Source of the DNA: an uncultured Cyclobacteriaceae bacterium
GTDB lineage: Bacteria; Bacteroidota; Bacteroidia; Cytophagales; Cyclobacteriaceae
Length of the DNA: 53,236 nucleotides
Direction of reading: 5' to 3'
Assembly: GCA_947492745.1 (NCBI GenBank)
Contig: CANLOE010000042.1
Coordinates: forward strand, 1 to 53,236
Position 1 is the stretch's first letter, and each line of letters begins with the position of its first letter. This document shows positions 16,663-26,410 of the stretch, in pieces. The position numbers were made by a program, and so were the translations under genes. The notes below the pieces were generated by a model. The model was given only the letters and a program-made list of their open reading frames with translations, made no database searches and was not told the origin of the DNA.

Positions 16663-17397
16663 ATGAGATTTGATGTTGAAAAACAGAACTTTACTTCACT
16701 TGTCGAAAGTGGCCAAACAAAATCATCTGAAATTTTTATCCATGAAGAAATCAGGCCCTTGCTCAATAGAGTAGAAACATCTCATTATAATAAAGGGCAT
16801 ATGATTTTTTCAGAGGGCAAGATAGTAAGGGGGATATACCAAGTGCATTACGGAAAAGTAAAAGTCTATAAGCAGGGTAGTGATGGAAAAAAACTTATCA
16901 TGAACTTATGTAAACCTGGTGATTTCATTGGATATCGATGCCTGTTTATGGGTAATTATCCTTCCTCTGTTTCAGCCGAAATCTTGGAAAACGCCTCGCT
17001 ATCCTATTTCCCTAGGGAAGAATTTATGCAGTACGTAAATTCCAATAAGAATATTATGTCCTATTTCAGTCAATTGTTGGTCAGGGAACTGGAATATGTA
17101 CAAGACAAAATAGCAGGAATGGCCTACATGCCCGTACGCGGCAGGTTGGCGGAAACTCTTTTAACACTTGATGGACTGTATACCGATGATGCATGTATTG
17201 CCGATGAAGGAGTCACAAAAAAGAATGGTATTTGTGTAAGTAGGGAAGACCTCGCCGGTATGATAGGTACTGTAAAAGAAACTGTTATAAGGCTACTTTC
17301 GGAGTTTAAGCTTTCAGGGTTGGTCAAAACCAGAGGGAAATCGATTATTATCCTGAAGCCTAAAGGACTGATGAAAATAAATGAAATGTATCGATAA
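16663..17397 (+). CDS. Crp/Fnr family transcriptional regulator
   Basis: 244 residues. The cyclic-nucleotide-binding beta roll spans about 35-145 (KGHMIFSEGKIVRGIYQVHYGKVKV, GKKLIMNLCKPGDFIGY), followed by the long dimerisation helix and a winged helix-turn-helix at about 190-235 (VSREDLAGMIGTVKETVIRLLSEFKLSGLV). The N-terminus lacks the four-cysteine cluster of true Fnr, so it is unlikely to sense oxygen through an iron-sulfur cluster; the effector cannot be told from sequence. It lies 300 bp before the act-cox operon on the same strand, separated by a weak terminator and palindromic sites. Control of that operon and of itself is a reasonable inference. Confidence 0.93.
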   Translation: MRFDVEKQNFTSLVESGQTKSSEIFIHEEIRPLLNRVETSHYNKGHMIFSEGKIVRGIYQVHYGKVKVYKQGSDGKKLIMNLCKPGDFIGYRCLFMGNYPSSVSAEILENASLSYFPREEFMQYVNSNKNIMSYFSQLLVRELEYVQDKIAGMAYMPVRGRLAETLLTLDGLYTDDACIADEGVTKKNGICVSREDLAGMIGTVKETVIRLLSEFKLSGLVKTRGKSIIILKPKGLMKINEMYR

Positions 17398-17423
17398 GGA
17401 CGCTTTAACTTGCTAAAAATAGG

Positions 17424-17453
17424 AAGCATACCGAATGATTTATGCTTTTTTTC
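17424..17453 (+). terminator. Possible terminator of the Crp/Fnr gene
   Basis: AAGCATA pairs with TATGCTT over a 10-base loop, followed by a T run, 27 bp after the stop. Confidence 0.45.
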
Positions 17454-17564
17454 TACGTTTAGAACGGTATTTACTTTTTTTATGCCGTTTTTTTTATTTG
17501 TAAACATTCTAAATTACAACCTGGACCTGCTTAATTACGTATCTTGAGCCAGTTTTTATTGAAA

Positions 17565-17587
17565 CCGTTCTTATTTACAAATAAACG
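17565..17587. promoter_or_regulatory. Palindromic site upstream of the act promoter
   Basis: CCGTTcTTATTT and AAATAAACGG face each other about 35 bp upstream of the -33 box. Related sequence recurs nearby (AACGGTATTTAC at 17462, GCCGTT..ATTTGTAAAC near 17485). The placement suits a regulator site; the binding protein is unknown. Confidence 0.4.
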
Positions 17588-17621
17588 GAGCTTAGGACAG
17601 GCTTATTGTAGACGGATATCT

Positions 17622-17652
17622 TTTGAAATATATCACTCAGGTAGTAGATTTG
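17622..17652 (+). promoter_or_regulatory. Promoter of the act-cox operon
   Basis: TTTG (17622-17625) is followed after exactly 19 bases by TAGATTTG (17645-17652), a full match to the Bacteroidota TTTG-N19-TAnnTTTG promoter. Transcription would begin near 17659, about 40 bases before actA. Confidence 0.65.
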
Positions 17653-17698
17653 TGACGTCTTATAAAAGGAAAGAATTTTAGAATTAAAAATTTTTAAA

Positions 17699-18997
17699 AT
17701 GACGCGAAATTTTTCTCTTGCTCGCATTACAACAACACTTCTTATTAGTTGCATGTGTTTGTTGACGGCAGGGTATAATCCATTGGTAGCACAAGAGGCT
17801 TCATCTGAACTGGTCATTCCAGAAGATGCAGCCTCTATTAGTAAAGGAGAAGCACTCTTTAAAGGTAATTGTACTTCCTGCCATAGAGTACATAAAAAGC
17901 TAGTAGGTCCAGCTTTGGCCAATGTATATGAAAGGACACCTTCCATAGAATGGATTATTGGCTTTGTTAAAAATTCGCAGAAGGTCATTCAAAGTGGAGA
18001 TGAGTATGCTGTTAATCTATATGCAGAGTACAATAATACCCAAATGACCGCCTTTACTGGATTTTCCGATCAGGATATCATGAGTATTCTGGGGTATATC
18101 CAACAAGAGACATTGAAAGGTCCCGAAGTCGCCAGCGGCGGCAGTGCAGAGAATGCAAAAGAGGATGGAGGAGAAGCTACAGGGGTGGCCAGTGGTTATC
18201 TCACCGTACTGATGGTAGGTTTAGTGGTAGTTCTGGCACTGATTCTTTTTGTCCTGATTTTAATCATTACTGTACTGAAGAAATACCTGAATCAGAGGGG
18301 ATTGGATGAAGATGATGCTGAAGTGGTCAATGCTACACTTTCCTTAGAAGGGATAGCCAAGAGTAAGCCATTTATATTTATGGTTATTTTTATTTTTTCG
18401 GCGGTGGCCTTTAAGACCGTTATTGCAGGGCTGTATACTGTAGGGGTGCAAGAGGGATACCAACCTTCTCAACCCATCAATTTCTCGCACAAGATACATG
18501 CAGGTCAGTATGAAATCGATTGTCAGTACTGCCATACCGGGGTCAGGAAATCCAAGAGTGCCAACATACCTTCGGCAAATATTTGTATGAACTGTCATAG
18601 TGCAGTAAAAACAGGGTCTAAGGAGATACAAAAAATCTATGCGGCCATTGATTATGACCCGGCAACAAAAACGTATGGCCCCAATCAAAAACCAATCGAA
18701 TGGGTAAGGATTCATAACCTGCCCGATCTGGCCTATTTTAATCATTCCCAGCATGTAAAAGTGGGGGGTATAGAATGCGAGACCTGTCATGGGGAAATTA
18801 AAGAAATGGCCGTTGTGCAGCAATATTCGCCATTGACGATGGGATGGTGTATCGATTGCCATAGAAAGACCAATGTCAATACCAAAGGCAATGCTTACTA
18901 CGATAATTTAGTAGAAATCCACGATAAGAACAGTGGTGGAGAACCGATGAAGGTAGAGGATATCGGAGGTTTGGAATGTTCTAAATGCCATTACTGA
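17699..18997 (+). CDS. actA: Alternative complex III subunit ActA (six-haem cytochrome c)
   Basis: ActA carries electrons in alternative complex III, the quinol:cytochrome c oxidoreductase that replaces the bc1 complex in Bacteroidota. A signal peptide (1-32) is followed by a class I cytochrome c domain with CTSCH at 58-62 and a likely Met ligand in NTQMTAF, then two membrane segments (about 165-195 and 222-250), then a pentahaem domain with CQYCH, CMNCH, CETCH, CIDCH and CSKCH. The five-haem part is the canonical ActA; the N-terminal one-haem domain adds a sixth CxxCH. At 432 residues it is longer than a bare pentahaem subunit. It is the first gene of the operon, behind a clear promoter. Confidence 0.93.
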   Translation: MTRNFSLARITTTLLISCMCLLTAGYNPLVAQEASSELVIPEDAASISKGEALFKGNCTSCHRVHKKLVGPALANVYERTPSIEWIIGFVKNSQKVIQSGDEYAVNLYAEYNNTQMTAFTGFSDQDIMSILGYIQQETLKGPEVASGGSAENAKEDGGEATGVASGYLTVLMVGLVVVLALILFVLILIITVLKKYLNQRGLDEDDAEVVNATLSLEGIAKSKPFIFMVIFIFSAVAFKTVIAGLYTVGVQEGYQPSQPINFSHKIHAGQYEIDCQYCHTGVRKSKSANIPSANICMNCHSAVKTGSKEIQKIYAAIDYDPATKTYGPNQKPIEWVRIHNLPDLAYFNHSQHVKVGGIECETCHGEIKEMAVVQQYSPLTMGWCIDCHRKTNVNTKGNAYYDNLVEIHDKNSGGEPMKVEDIGGLECSKCHY

Positions 18998-19043
18998 TTT
19001 TTATAACAAAGAGGAAAAGCAATAGCTCCACTATAGATTGATT

Positions 19044-22000
19044 ATGAAAGATAATAAAAAACAATACTGGAAAGGTATAGAGCAATTGACCAATGATCCA
19101 GCTTTTGTAAAACATGCAGATAAGGAATTTTCGGGAGACTTGCCTTTGGGCAATGAAGAGGGCGAAGGTAGTTCGAGAAGGGATTTCCTGAAAATGATGG
19201 GATTCGGAATCGCTGCGGCTTCGTTAGCTGCTTGCGAAACGCCCGTCCGTAAAGCAATACCCTATGTAAACAAGCCTGTTGATGTTGATCCGGGGATTGC
19301 CAATTATTACGCATCTACCTATTTTAATGGTGGGGACTATGCTAGTGTAGTTGTAAAGACAAGAGAGGGGAGACCTATTAAAATAGAGGGTAATCCTGAC
19401 TCTAAAATATCTCAAGGGGGTGTTACCGCACAGGTAGATGCCTCTGTTCTATCATTGTATGACGATGAACGACTGAAAAAGCCCCAAGCGAAAGGTAAGG
19501 TCATTGAATGGGCTTCAATGGATAAGGCCATTGTCAGTCAACTCGGCAGTATCGCTGCGCAAGGTGGACAAATAAGAATGGTCAGTAATACGATCATCAG
19601 CCCATCCACAAAGGCTATTGTAGAGGAGTTCAAAGCAAAATATCCTACTGCGGCACACATCACTTATGATACCATCTCTGCTTATGGTATCATGAAAGCC
19701 AACGAAGGTTCGTTTGGAGTTAAAGTTGTACCCTCTTACGATTTCAGTAAAGCCAATGTTATTGTAAGCCTTGGAGCTGACTTTTTGGGTACTTGGTTGT
19801 CACCGATCGAGTTCACGAAACAGTACAGTAAAACAAGAAAGTTAAATAAGGGAAAGAAAAACATGTCCCGACACTACCAGTTCGAAAGTAATCTCTCGCT
19901 GAGTGGTGCCAATGCAGACTATAGAACAGCTATAAAACCTTCTGAAGAAGGTGCCGTCATTGCCAACCTTTATAACCTGATTGCCTCAAAATCAGGTAGA
20001 ACAAAAGTAAGCGCGGGCAAATCGATACATCCCTATATCAATAAGGCTGCCTCTGACCTCTTGGCAAGCAAAGGAAAAGCCTTGGTCGTGTCAGGGTCCA
20101 ATGATCCCGCTATACAGACCTTGGTCAATGGCATCAATGATATGTTGGGCAATTACGGCACTACAATTGATTTGAGCTTACCATTATTGACGAAGCAGGG
20201 CGACGATGCTGCTATGGATTCTTTCATTAAGGAAGCAAGTTCCGGTAGTGTGAAAGCGGTTATTTTTTATAATTGTAATCCTGTATACAATCACCCTAAA
20301 GGAGCGACCCTTGCCAAAGCATTAGCAAAAGTGCCGTTAAAGATCTCTACTTCAGACCGTAAAGATGAAACAGCTGCTCTTGTGGATTATATTGCTCCCG
20401 ACAATCATTATTTGGAATCATGGGGAGATGCAGAGCCGAAGTCAGGTAGCTACAGTTTTGTGCAACCGGCGATATCCCCATTGTTCGATACCCGACAGGT
20501 ACAAGTCAGCTTGATGCGTTGGGCAGATAGAAAAGATGATTATTTCGAATACCTTCAACAGTATTGGAAGAAGGCCTCGGGTACATCGGGTATAGCCTTT
20601 CAGGGATATTGGGACAAAGCAGTTCAGACCGGAGTCTTTGAGCTAGAGAGCAGTACTTCCCCTTCTGAAAATACCACGGCCATGGATAGTCTTGATGTGG
20701 CCATTGCTCCTCAAGAAACCATATCTACGACAGTATCAAATTTCCAAGGAGATATTATGGCTGCCGCTGCTAGTATCGCTAAGTCCTATAAATCAGGCGG
20801 GAGCGATTATGAGCTGGCACTCTATCATAAGATAGGTCTAGGCGATGGCACCCACGCCAACAATCCTTGGTTACAGGAAATGCCCGACCCTATCACCAAA
20901 GCGACTTGGGACAATTACGTGACCATCTCGCAGAAAGATGCAGGTACTTTAGGCATCAAGATGTTTGAGGGCAAAAGCAATATGGTCAAATTGACCGTGG
21001 GTGGAACGACCTTAGAAGAAGTGCCGGTACTCATACAGCCGGGTCAGGCCGAAGGTACCATTGGTTTGGCTCTAGGTTATGGCAGGTCAGCCGCAGGAAA
21101 AGTAGCTACAGAAGCAGGGGGCATTGATGCCAACCCGTTTATAGGGACTAAAAATGGTGGTCTATATTATGCTATTACCAAAGGACTCAACGTAGAAGTT
21201 CTTAGTAAAGAATATCAAGTAGCTCAGACCCAAACCCATCAGACTTATATGGGAAGGGAAAACGTTATTCAGGAATCAGTATTATCAGAGTACAAAAAGA
21301 ATCCCAAAGCCGGTAGGTACGAACCCAAAATATCCACTTGGCAAGCGGAAGACCATAAAGTAGATCCATCAACGCTCAGTTTATGGAAAGGACATAAATA
21401 TCCTAATCACCATTGGGGACTAGCTATCGACCTCAACTCTTGTACAGGTTGTAGTGCCTGTACTGTCGCTTGTCATACGGAGAACAATGTACCTGTAGTG
21501 GGAAGGGAAGAAGTCATCAACAGGCGGGATATGCACTGGATGAGGATAGACCGTTATTATAGCAGTAATGCACCGGTAGACGATTTGAGAGGCTTGGAAG
21601 TTGCAGCAGAAAACCCTGAGGTGACCTTTCAGCCTATGATGTGCCAGCATTGTAACAATGCTCCTTGTGAAACGGTCTGTCCTGTAGCGGCAACTACCCA
21701 CAGTACCGAAGGACTGAATCAGATGACCTATAACCGCTGTATCGGTACTCGTTATTGTGCGAACAACTGCCCTTATAAAGTCAGAAGATTCAACTGGTTC
21801 AAATACCATGATAACAAACAGTTTGAAAATACCAATACTGCGATGAACAGTGATTTGGGTAAGATGGTTTTGAATCCTGATGTTACCGTAAGATCTAGAG
21901 GGGTGATGGAAAAATGCTCTTTTTGTGTACAACGTATCCAAAAAGGCAAGCTAGAAGCGAAAAAGGAAGGAAGAAGGCCTACTGATGCCGATGTAAATAC

Positions 22001-22232
22001 TGCTTGTGCCAGCGCATGTCCAGCGGATGCTTTGATTTTCGGTGATATGAACAATCCCGAGAGTGAAATTTCCAAGTTTCTGAACATCAAGGATATCGAG
22101 GGAGATTACGGTATTGACAAACATGTACAGGAACCCCGAGCTTATCATGTACTCGAAGAAATAGGTGTGAAGCCTAATGTGGTCTATTTGACCAAAATCC
22201 GAAATAAAGAAGAGGAAAAGAAAGAAGCCTAA
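19044..22232 (+). CDS. actB: Alternative complex III subunit ActB (iron-sulfur subunit)
   Basis: ActB is the large periplasmic subunit of the complex, built from a molybdopterin-oxidoreductase-like domain that holds no cofactor and a ferredoxin-like domain. A twin-arginine-type signal (SRRDFLKMMGFGIAAASLAAC, about 46-66) suggests export in folded form. The cluster motifs are CTGCSACTVACH, CQHCNNAPCETVCP, CIGTRYCANNCP and CSFC...CASACP. Thr replaces a Cys in CIGTRYC, which fits one [3Fe-4S] among three [4Fe-4S] clusters, as known for the family. I prefer the ATG at 19044 over the TTG at 19038; this gives 1062 residues. It lies 46 bp after actA. Confidence 0.95.
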   Translation: MKDNKKQYWKGIEQLTNDPAFVKHADKEFSGDLPLGNEEGEGSSRRDFLKMMGFGIAAASLAACETPVRKAIPYVNKPVDVDPGIANYYASTYFNGGDYASVVVKTREGRPIKIEGNPDSKISQGGVTAQVDASVLSLYDDERLKKPQAKGKVIEWASMDKAIVSQLGSIAAQGGQIRMVSNTIISPSTKAIVEEFKAKYPTAAHITYDTISAYGIMKANEGSFGVKVVPSYDFSKANVIVSLGADFLGTWLSPIEFTKQYSKTRKLNKGKKNMSRHYQFESNLSLSGANADYRTAIKPSEEGAVIANLYNLIASKSGRTKVSAGKSIHPYINKAASDLLASKGKALVVSGSNDPAIQTLVNGINDMLGNYGTTIDLSLPLLTKQGDDAAMDSFIKEASSGSVKAVIFYNCNPVYNHPKGATLAKALAKVPLKISTSDRKDETAALVDYIAPDNHYLESWGDAEPKSGSYSFVQPAISPLFDTRQVQVSLMRWADRKDDYFEYLQQYWKKASGTSGIAFQGYWDKAVQTGVFELESSTSPSENTTAMDSLDVAIAPQETISTTVSNFQGDIMAAAASIAKSYKSGGSDYELALYHKIGLGDGTHANNPWLQEMPDPITKATWDNYVTISQKDAGTLGIKMFEGKSNMVKLTVGGTTLEEVPVLIQPGQAEGTIGLALGYGRSAAGKVATEAGGIDANPFIGTKNGGLYYAITKGLNVEVLSKEYQVAQTQTHQTYMGRENVIQESVLSEYKKNPKAGRYEPKISTWQAEDHKVDPSTLSLWKGHKYPNHHWGLAIDLNSCTGCSACTVACHTENNVPVVGREEVINRRDMHWMRIDRYYSSNAPVDDLRGLEVAAENPEVTFQPMMCQHCNNAPCETVCPVAATTHSTEGLNQMTYNRCIGTRYCANNCPYKVRRFNWFKYHDNKQFENTNTAMNSDLGKMVLNPDVTVRSRGVMEKCSFCVQRIQKGKLEAKKEGRRPTDADVNTACASACPADALIFGDMNNPESEISKFLNIKDIEGDYGIDKHVQEPRAYHVLEEIGVKPNVVYLTKIRNKEEEKKEA

Positions 22233-22282
22233 GCTTCGGTTTTTAGCACGTAGTAATATACTTAAATTACAATATAAGAAAT

Positions 22283-23695
22283 ATGCAAGTTGAATCATCT
22301 TTACGAGAACCCTTAGTTACCGGAGGTAAGACCGTCCACGATGTCACGGCAGACATCTGTAGGCAGGTAGAAGGCAAGCCTACCAAATCGTGGATGTTGG
22401 GCATGGCACTTTCATTGGGAGTGCTCAGCGTGGGTGCTTATGCGGTCTTCATGTTATTATGGGAAGGTATCGGTGTCTGGGGCCTCAACAAAACCGTAGG
22501 TTGGGCATGGGATATCACCAACTTTGTCTGGTGGGTAGGTATCGGTCATGCCGGAACGTTGATATCTGCTATTCTATTATTATTTCGACAACGATGGAGG
22601 ATGTCCATTAACCGTGCGGCAGAAGCGATGACCATTTTTGCGGTAATCTGTGCCGCTTGTTTTCCCGGTTTGCACATGGGAAGGTTATGGCTAGGGTTCT
22701 ATTGGGCATTACCGCTACCCAATACATTTGGTTCACTTTGGGTGAATTTTAATTCTCCACTACTTTGGGATGTGTTTGCCATTAGTACTTATTTTACCGT
22801 ATCCTTGGTTTTCTGGTACATTGGTTTGATTCCCGATTTCGCTACTATTCGCGATAGGGCGACAAATAAGATATCCAAAGCAGTTTATGGCGCACTCAGT
22901 TTTGGGTGGGATGGTGCCGCCAAAACTTGGATGAGGTATGAAGCTGTAGCACTGATATTGGCCGGCTTGGCTACACCTCTTGTACTTTCTGTACATACAA
23001 TCGTCTCTTTTGACTTTGCTACTTCAGTTATTCCTGGATGGCATACCACAATATTTCCTCCATACTTCGTTGCTGGAGCGATTTTCTCTGGTTTTGCCAT
23101 GGTACTGACACTGATGTTGGTGACCAGGAAACTCTTCAAACTGGAAGACTACATCACTATTTATCATATAGAATTGATGAATATTGTTATTATCATCACG
23201 GGTTCAATTGTAGGTGTCGCCTACATTACAGAGCTTTTTATTGCTTGGTATTCCGGAGTTCCAGGTGAGCAGTATGCGTTTTTCAACAGAGCCTTAGGCC
23301 CTTACTGGTGGTCATATGCCGCTATGATGACTTGTAATGTTATCTCTCCTCAATTGTTCTGGTTCAAGAAAATCAGAACCAGTATCGTTTCGACTTTTGT
23401 ACTGTCCATTGTTGTTAATATCGGTATGTGGTTCGAACGCTTTGTAATTATCGTTACATCTTTGCACAGAGACTATCTTCCCTCTAGCTGGGCCATGTTC
23501 TATCCTACCAAATATGACCTGGGAGTATATATTTTTACCTTCGGTCTATTCTTTACTTTGTTTTTGTTGTTCGCGAAGTTCTTTCCCGTAATCAATATGG
23601 CAGAAGTGAAAAGCATTGTTAAAGCTACTTCCGAGAAGAAAAATGACAAGGTCTATGGTCTTGGAAGTAGAGAAAAAGCCATGGAAGTAAAATAA
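22283..23695 (+). CDS. actC: Alternative complex III subunit ActC (NrfD-like quinol subunit)
   Basis: An integral membrane protein of the NrfD/PsrC family that provides the quinol-binding site and a proposed proton path of the complex. The 470 residues contain about ten hydrophobic segments, with family features such as [46 protein letters not shown] and [19 protein letters not shown]. The cytoplasmic N-terminus (about 35 residues) precedes the first membrane segment. It follows actB by 50 bp and is followed by actD. Confidence 0.95.
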   Translation: MQVESSLREPLVTGGKTVHDVTADICRQVEGKPTKSWMLGMALSLGVLSVGAYAVFMLLWEGIGVWGLNKTVGWAWDITNFVWWVGIGHAGTLISAILLLFRQRWRMSINRAAEAMTIFAVICAACFPGLHMGRLWLGFYWALPLPNTFGSLWVNFNSPLLWDVFAISTYFTVSLVFWYIGLIPDFATIRDRATNKISKAVYGALSFGWDGAAKTWMRYEAVALILAGLATPLVLSVHTIVSFDFATSVIPGWHTTIFPPYFVAGAIFSGFAMVLTLMLVTRKLFKLEDYITIYHIELMNIVIIITGSIVGVAYITELFIAWYSGVPGEQYAFFNRALGPYWWSYAAMMTCNVISPQLFWFKKIRTSIVSTFVLSIVVNIGMWFERFVIIVTSLHRDYLPSSWAMFYPTKYDLGVYIFTFGLFFTLFLLFAKFFPVINMAEVKSIVKATSEKKNDKVYGLGSREKAMEVK

Positions 23696-23728
23696 AAACA
23701 TCAAAGCACTTAGAATAATTTAATATAT

Positions 23729-24256
23729 ATGGAAAGTGATAAGCATTATGTTCTCGGAGTTTTCAATGATGAGGATGTACTATTGAAAGCAGTATCCACA
23801 GTTCGGCAAAGCGGCATCAATATCCACGAGGTATATTCGCCTTTTCCTGTACATGGTTTGGATGAAGCGCTGGGCTATCGACGAACAAGGCTGCCCATTG
23901 TAGCTTTTATGTTTGGACTTTTGGGGACATCTCTGGCATTGACAATGCAGTTTTCCATGTTGGGGCTGGACTGGCCCATGGTCATTGGCGGTAAGGACTT
24001 TGTATCGATACCACCTTTTATTCCAGTTACTTTCGAACTTACCGTATTATTAGCGGCCTTGGGGATGGTAGCTACCTTTATGGTTATCAGTGATTTGAAG
24101 CCTTATAAGGAACCCCGTCTTTTTGACATAAGAATCACGGACGATAAGCACGTAATGGCCATTGATCTGGCAAAAAACCCAATGGCCAAACAACAGATAA
24201 CTGAGGTTTTATCCAGTGCTGGGGCAGAGGAAGTCAATGACAAAGATTTTGAATAA
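23729..24256 (+). CDS. actD: Alternative complex III subunit ActD (DUF3341)
   Basis: A 175-residue accessory membrane subunit of the DUF3341 family. It starts with a small soluble alpha/beta part (VLGVFNDEDVLLKAVSTVRQSGINIHEVYSPFPVHGLDEALG compressed here to its key G, D and YSPFPVHG residues), then has two membrane segments (about 60-80 and 105-125) and a short soluble tail. The subunit packs against ActC and ActF and has no cofactor. It is in the standard operon position between actC and actE. Confidence 0.93.
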   Translation: MESDKHYVLGVFNDEDVLLKAVSTVRQSGINIHEVYSPFPVHGLDEALGYRRTRLPIVAFMFGLLGTSLALTMQFSMLGLDWPMVIGGKDFVSIPPFIPVTFELTVLLAALGMVATFMVISDLKPYKEPRLFDIRITDDKHVMAIDLAKNPMAKQQITEVLSSAGAEEVNDKDFE

Positions 24257-24271
24257 ATTATACTTGAACAG

Positions 24272-24922
24272 ATGATATTGAATAAGTATACAGCGATTTA
24301 TATAGTACTAATAGGGGCCTTTGTAACAGGATGCGCTGCTGGAGAAGATGATACCGGTCTAGAATATGCTCCCAATATGTACCACTCAGTTCCTTATGAG
24401 CCATTATCGCAGATAAGAGATAAAAGAGCCGGAGCATGGGTCAATTCTACCAGTAAATCAGGAAAAGGAGAATACCATAATTCCAATCCTTATAATCCTC
24501 ACGGTATGACTATGCGTGTTCCCCCTGCAAACACGGTACGAAGGAAACAAGCTTTGCCCTATCACTTGCCAAAAGATAGTTTAGCTTATGCTGCAAAGGT
24601 AGTTATGAATCCTTTTCCCGCTGAGGGACCGGAGGCAGAGGCTATGTTAAAAGATGGTAAAGAGCTTTATGGAAGATTCTGTGAGCATTGCCATGGCACC
24701 AAAGCTAAGGGAGATGGTACATTAGCTCAATCAGGAGAAGATGATATACCTGTTTTTGCGGGCATAGCTAATCTGACCAGTGATAACCTTAAGAATATCA
24801 GTGAAGGGCATATTTTCCACGTGATTACCATGGGCAAAGGACTGATGGGATCTCACGCATCTCAAATCAGTGCGGAAGACCGTTGGAAAATTATCAGGTA
24901 CGTAAAAAAATTACAAAAATAG
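24272..24922 (+). CDS. actE: Alternative complex III subunit ActE (monohaem lipoprotein)
   Basis: A 216-residue cytochrome c lipoprotein. The lipobox ends at Cys21 (LIGAFVTGC), so it is probably anchored in the membrane by lipid, which links it to Lgt at 1114. One haem site, CEHCH, lies near 138 with the family context YGRFCEHCHGTKAKGDG, and the Met ligand is probably in ITMGKGLMG. It hands electrons from ActA towards the oxidase. It lies 15 bp after actD. Confidence 0.94.
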   Translation: MILNKYTAIYIVLIGAFVTGCAAGEDDTGLEYAPNMYHSVPYEPLSQIRDKRAGAWVNSTSKSGKGEYHNSNPYNPHGMTMRVPPANTVRRKQALPYHLPKDSLAYAAKVVMNPFPAEGPEAEAMLKDGKELYGRFCEHCHGTKAKGDGTLAQSGEDDIPVFAGIANLTSDNLKNISEGHIFHVITMGKGLMGSHASQISAEDRWKIIRYVKKLQK

Positions 24923-24982
24923 ATGTAAACGGATGAGGGTAACTGTAAAACGGTCACCGGAAATCGTAAATCAATAGCACAA

Positions 24983-26359
24983 ATGACTGAGGAAAAATTT
25001 GAATTCACATCTGGGATAAAAAACAAGATTTTTATTACCCTAGGTATCGGTTTATTACTTTTCATTATCGGAGTACTTACAGTCCCATCAGGGCACGGTC
25101 ATGGTGCTGCAGATGAAGAGGGGCATGCTTCGGCCATTGTGGAGCATCAAGGATTACTGGCCAGTACCGATGATAAAGCGGAGCAACATGCAGACGATAA
25201 TGAAGAAGTACATGGAAAAGGTGAGCATCACGGTAGTTCCGTAACTGTGAAGAGAATTTTTGCCAATCTGTGGATAAACAATGTTTATTTTGCAGGCTTA
25301 GGGATGATAGGTTTGTTCTTCGTGGCGATACAATATGCCACTCAGGCAGGATGGTCTGCGGGAATGAAAAGAATTCCTCTGGCAATGGCTTCATGGATAC
25401 CTATTTCAGGTATTCTGATGATCGTTCTTTATTTTATCGTTGGACACGATGTCTTTCACTGGACACATACAGATTTGTATGAGGTCGGAGGACCGCATTT
25501 TGATGAAATCATCAATGGTAAAAAAGGATTCTTTTTCTGGCCTCTATCAGAAACTCCAAGCTTTCCAGTATTCTATTTATTGAGAATGGTATTGTTTTTT
25601 GGTCTATGGTTTATGTTCTTCAAATGGATTAAGCGTGAGATGCTGGCCGAAGATATCAATGGTGGAACAGCACATTGGTTGAAAGCTAGAAAGTACTCAG
25701 CTATATTCTTGGTGATTTTTGCTTTCTCCTCTTCGATAGCAGCTTGGGATTGGGTGATGTCCATTGACACCCACTGGTTCAGCACAATGTTCGGCTGGTA
25801 TGTATTCGCCAGTTGGTGGGTGACAGGTCTATCCATGATAACGCTGATTGTGGTCTTATTGAAACAGGCAGGTTATTTGAAAATTGTCAATGCCAATCAT
25901 CTGCACGATATTGGGAAATTTGTATTCGGTTTCAGTATTTTTTGGACGTATATATGGTTTTCTCAATTCTTGTTGATTTATTATGCCAACATCCCTGAAG
26001 AGACGGTATATTTCATCCAGCGTATGACGACCAGTCAGTACAGATGGGTGTTTTTCCTCAACTTATTTTTGAACTTCGTATTACCATTCTTGTTATTAAT
26101 GACAAGAGATTCTAAACGCCAGATGTCCATGTTAAAAGTGGTCTGTCCAATAATTATCGTTGGTCACTGGTTTGATTTTTATTTAATGGTAACCCCAGGT
26201 GTGATGCAACATGATGGAGGGTTTGGGTTGTTGGAGATTGGAATGGCTATGATATTCGGAGCAGTGTTTATCTTTGTGACTTTGACGAATCTTGCCAAAG
26301 TCCCATTATTCGCCAAAAATCATCCAATGTTACAGGAAAGCCTTCATCACCATATATAG
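24983..26359 (+). CDS. actF: Alternative complex III subunit ActF
   Basis: A 458-residue membrane subunit related to ActC, the second NrfD-like protein of the complex. About ten hydrophobic segments follow a hydrophilic, His-rich loop (about 32-90; HGHGAADEEGHAS, EHHGSS) after the first membrane helix. Features such as SSIAAWDWVMSIDTHWFSTMFGWY and MTTSQYRWVFFLN are typical. It lies between actE and the oxidase genes, so both complexes are made from one transcript, consistent with the known alternative complex III-oxidase supercomplex. Confidence 0.94.
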   Translation: MTEEKFEFTSGIKNKIFITLGIGLLLFIIGVLTVPSGHGHGAADEEGHASAIVEHQGLLASTDDKAEQHADDNEEVHGKGEHHGSSVTVKRIFANLWINNVYFAGLGMIGLFFVAIQYATQAGWSAGMKRIPLAMASWIPISGILMIVLYFIVGHDVFHWTHTDLYEVGGPHFDEIINGKKGFFFWPLSETPSFPVFYLLRMVLFFGLWFMFFKWIKREMLAEDINGGTAHWLKARKYSAIFLVIFAFSSSIAAWDWVMSIDTHWFSTMFGWYVFASWWVTGLSMITLIVVLLKQAGYLKIVNANHLHDIGKFVFGFSIFWTYIWFSQFLLIYYANIPEETVYFIQRMTTSQYRWVFFLNLFLNFVLPFLLLMTRDSKRQMSMLKVVCPIIIVGHWFDFYLMVTPGVMQHDGGFGLLEIGMAMIFGAVFIFVTLTNLAKVPLFAKNHPMLQESLHHHI

Positions 26360-26410
26360 CATATATCGGATATTGGTGACTGACTAGTATAGAGAATAAA
26401 AAACACTGAA

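Noticed and set aside
23038-23268. Frames overlapping actC and other respiratory genes
   Set aside because: Shadows of membrane-protein genes without independent features.
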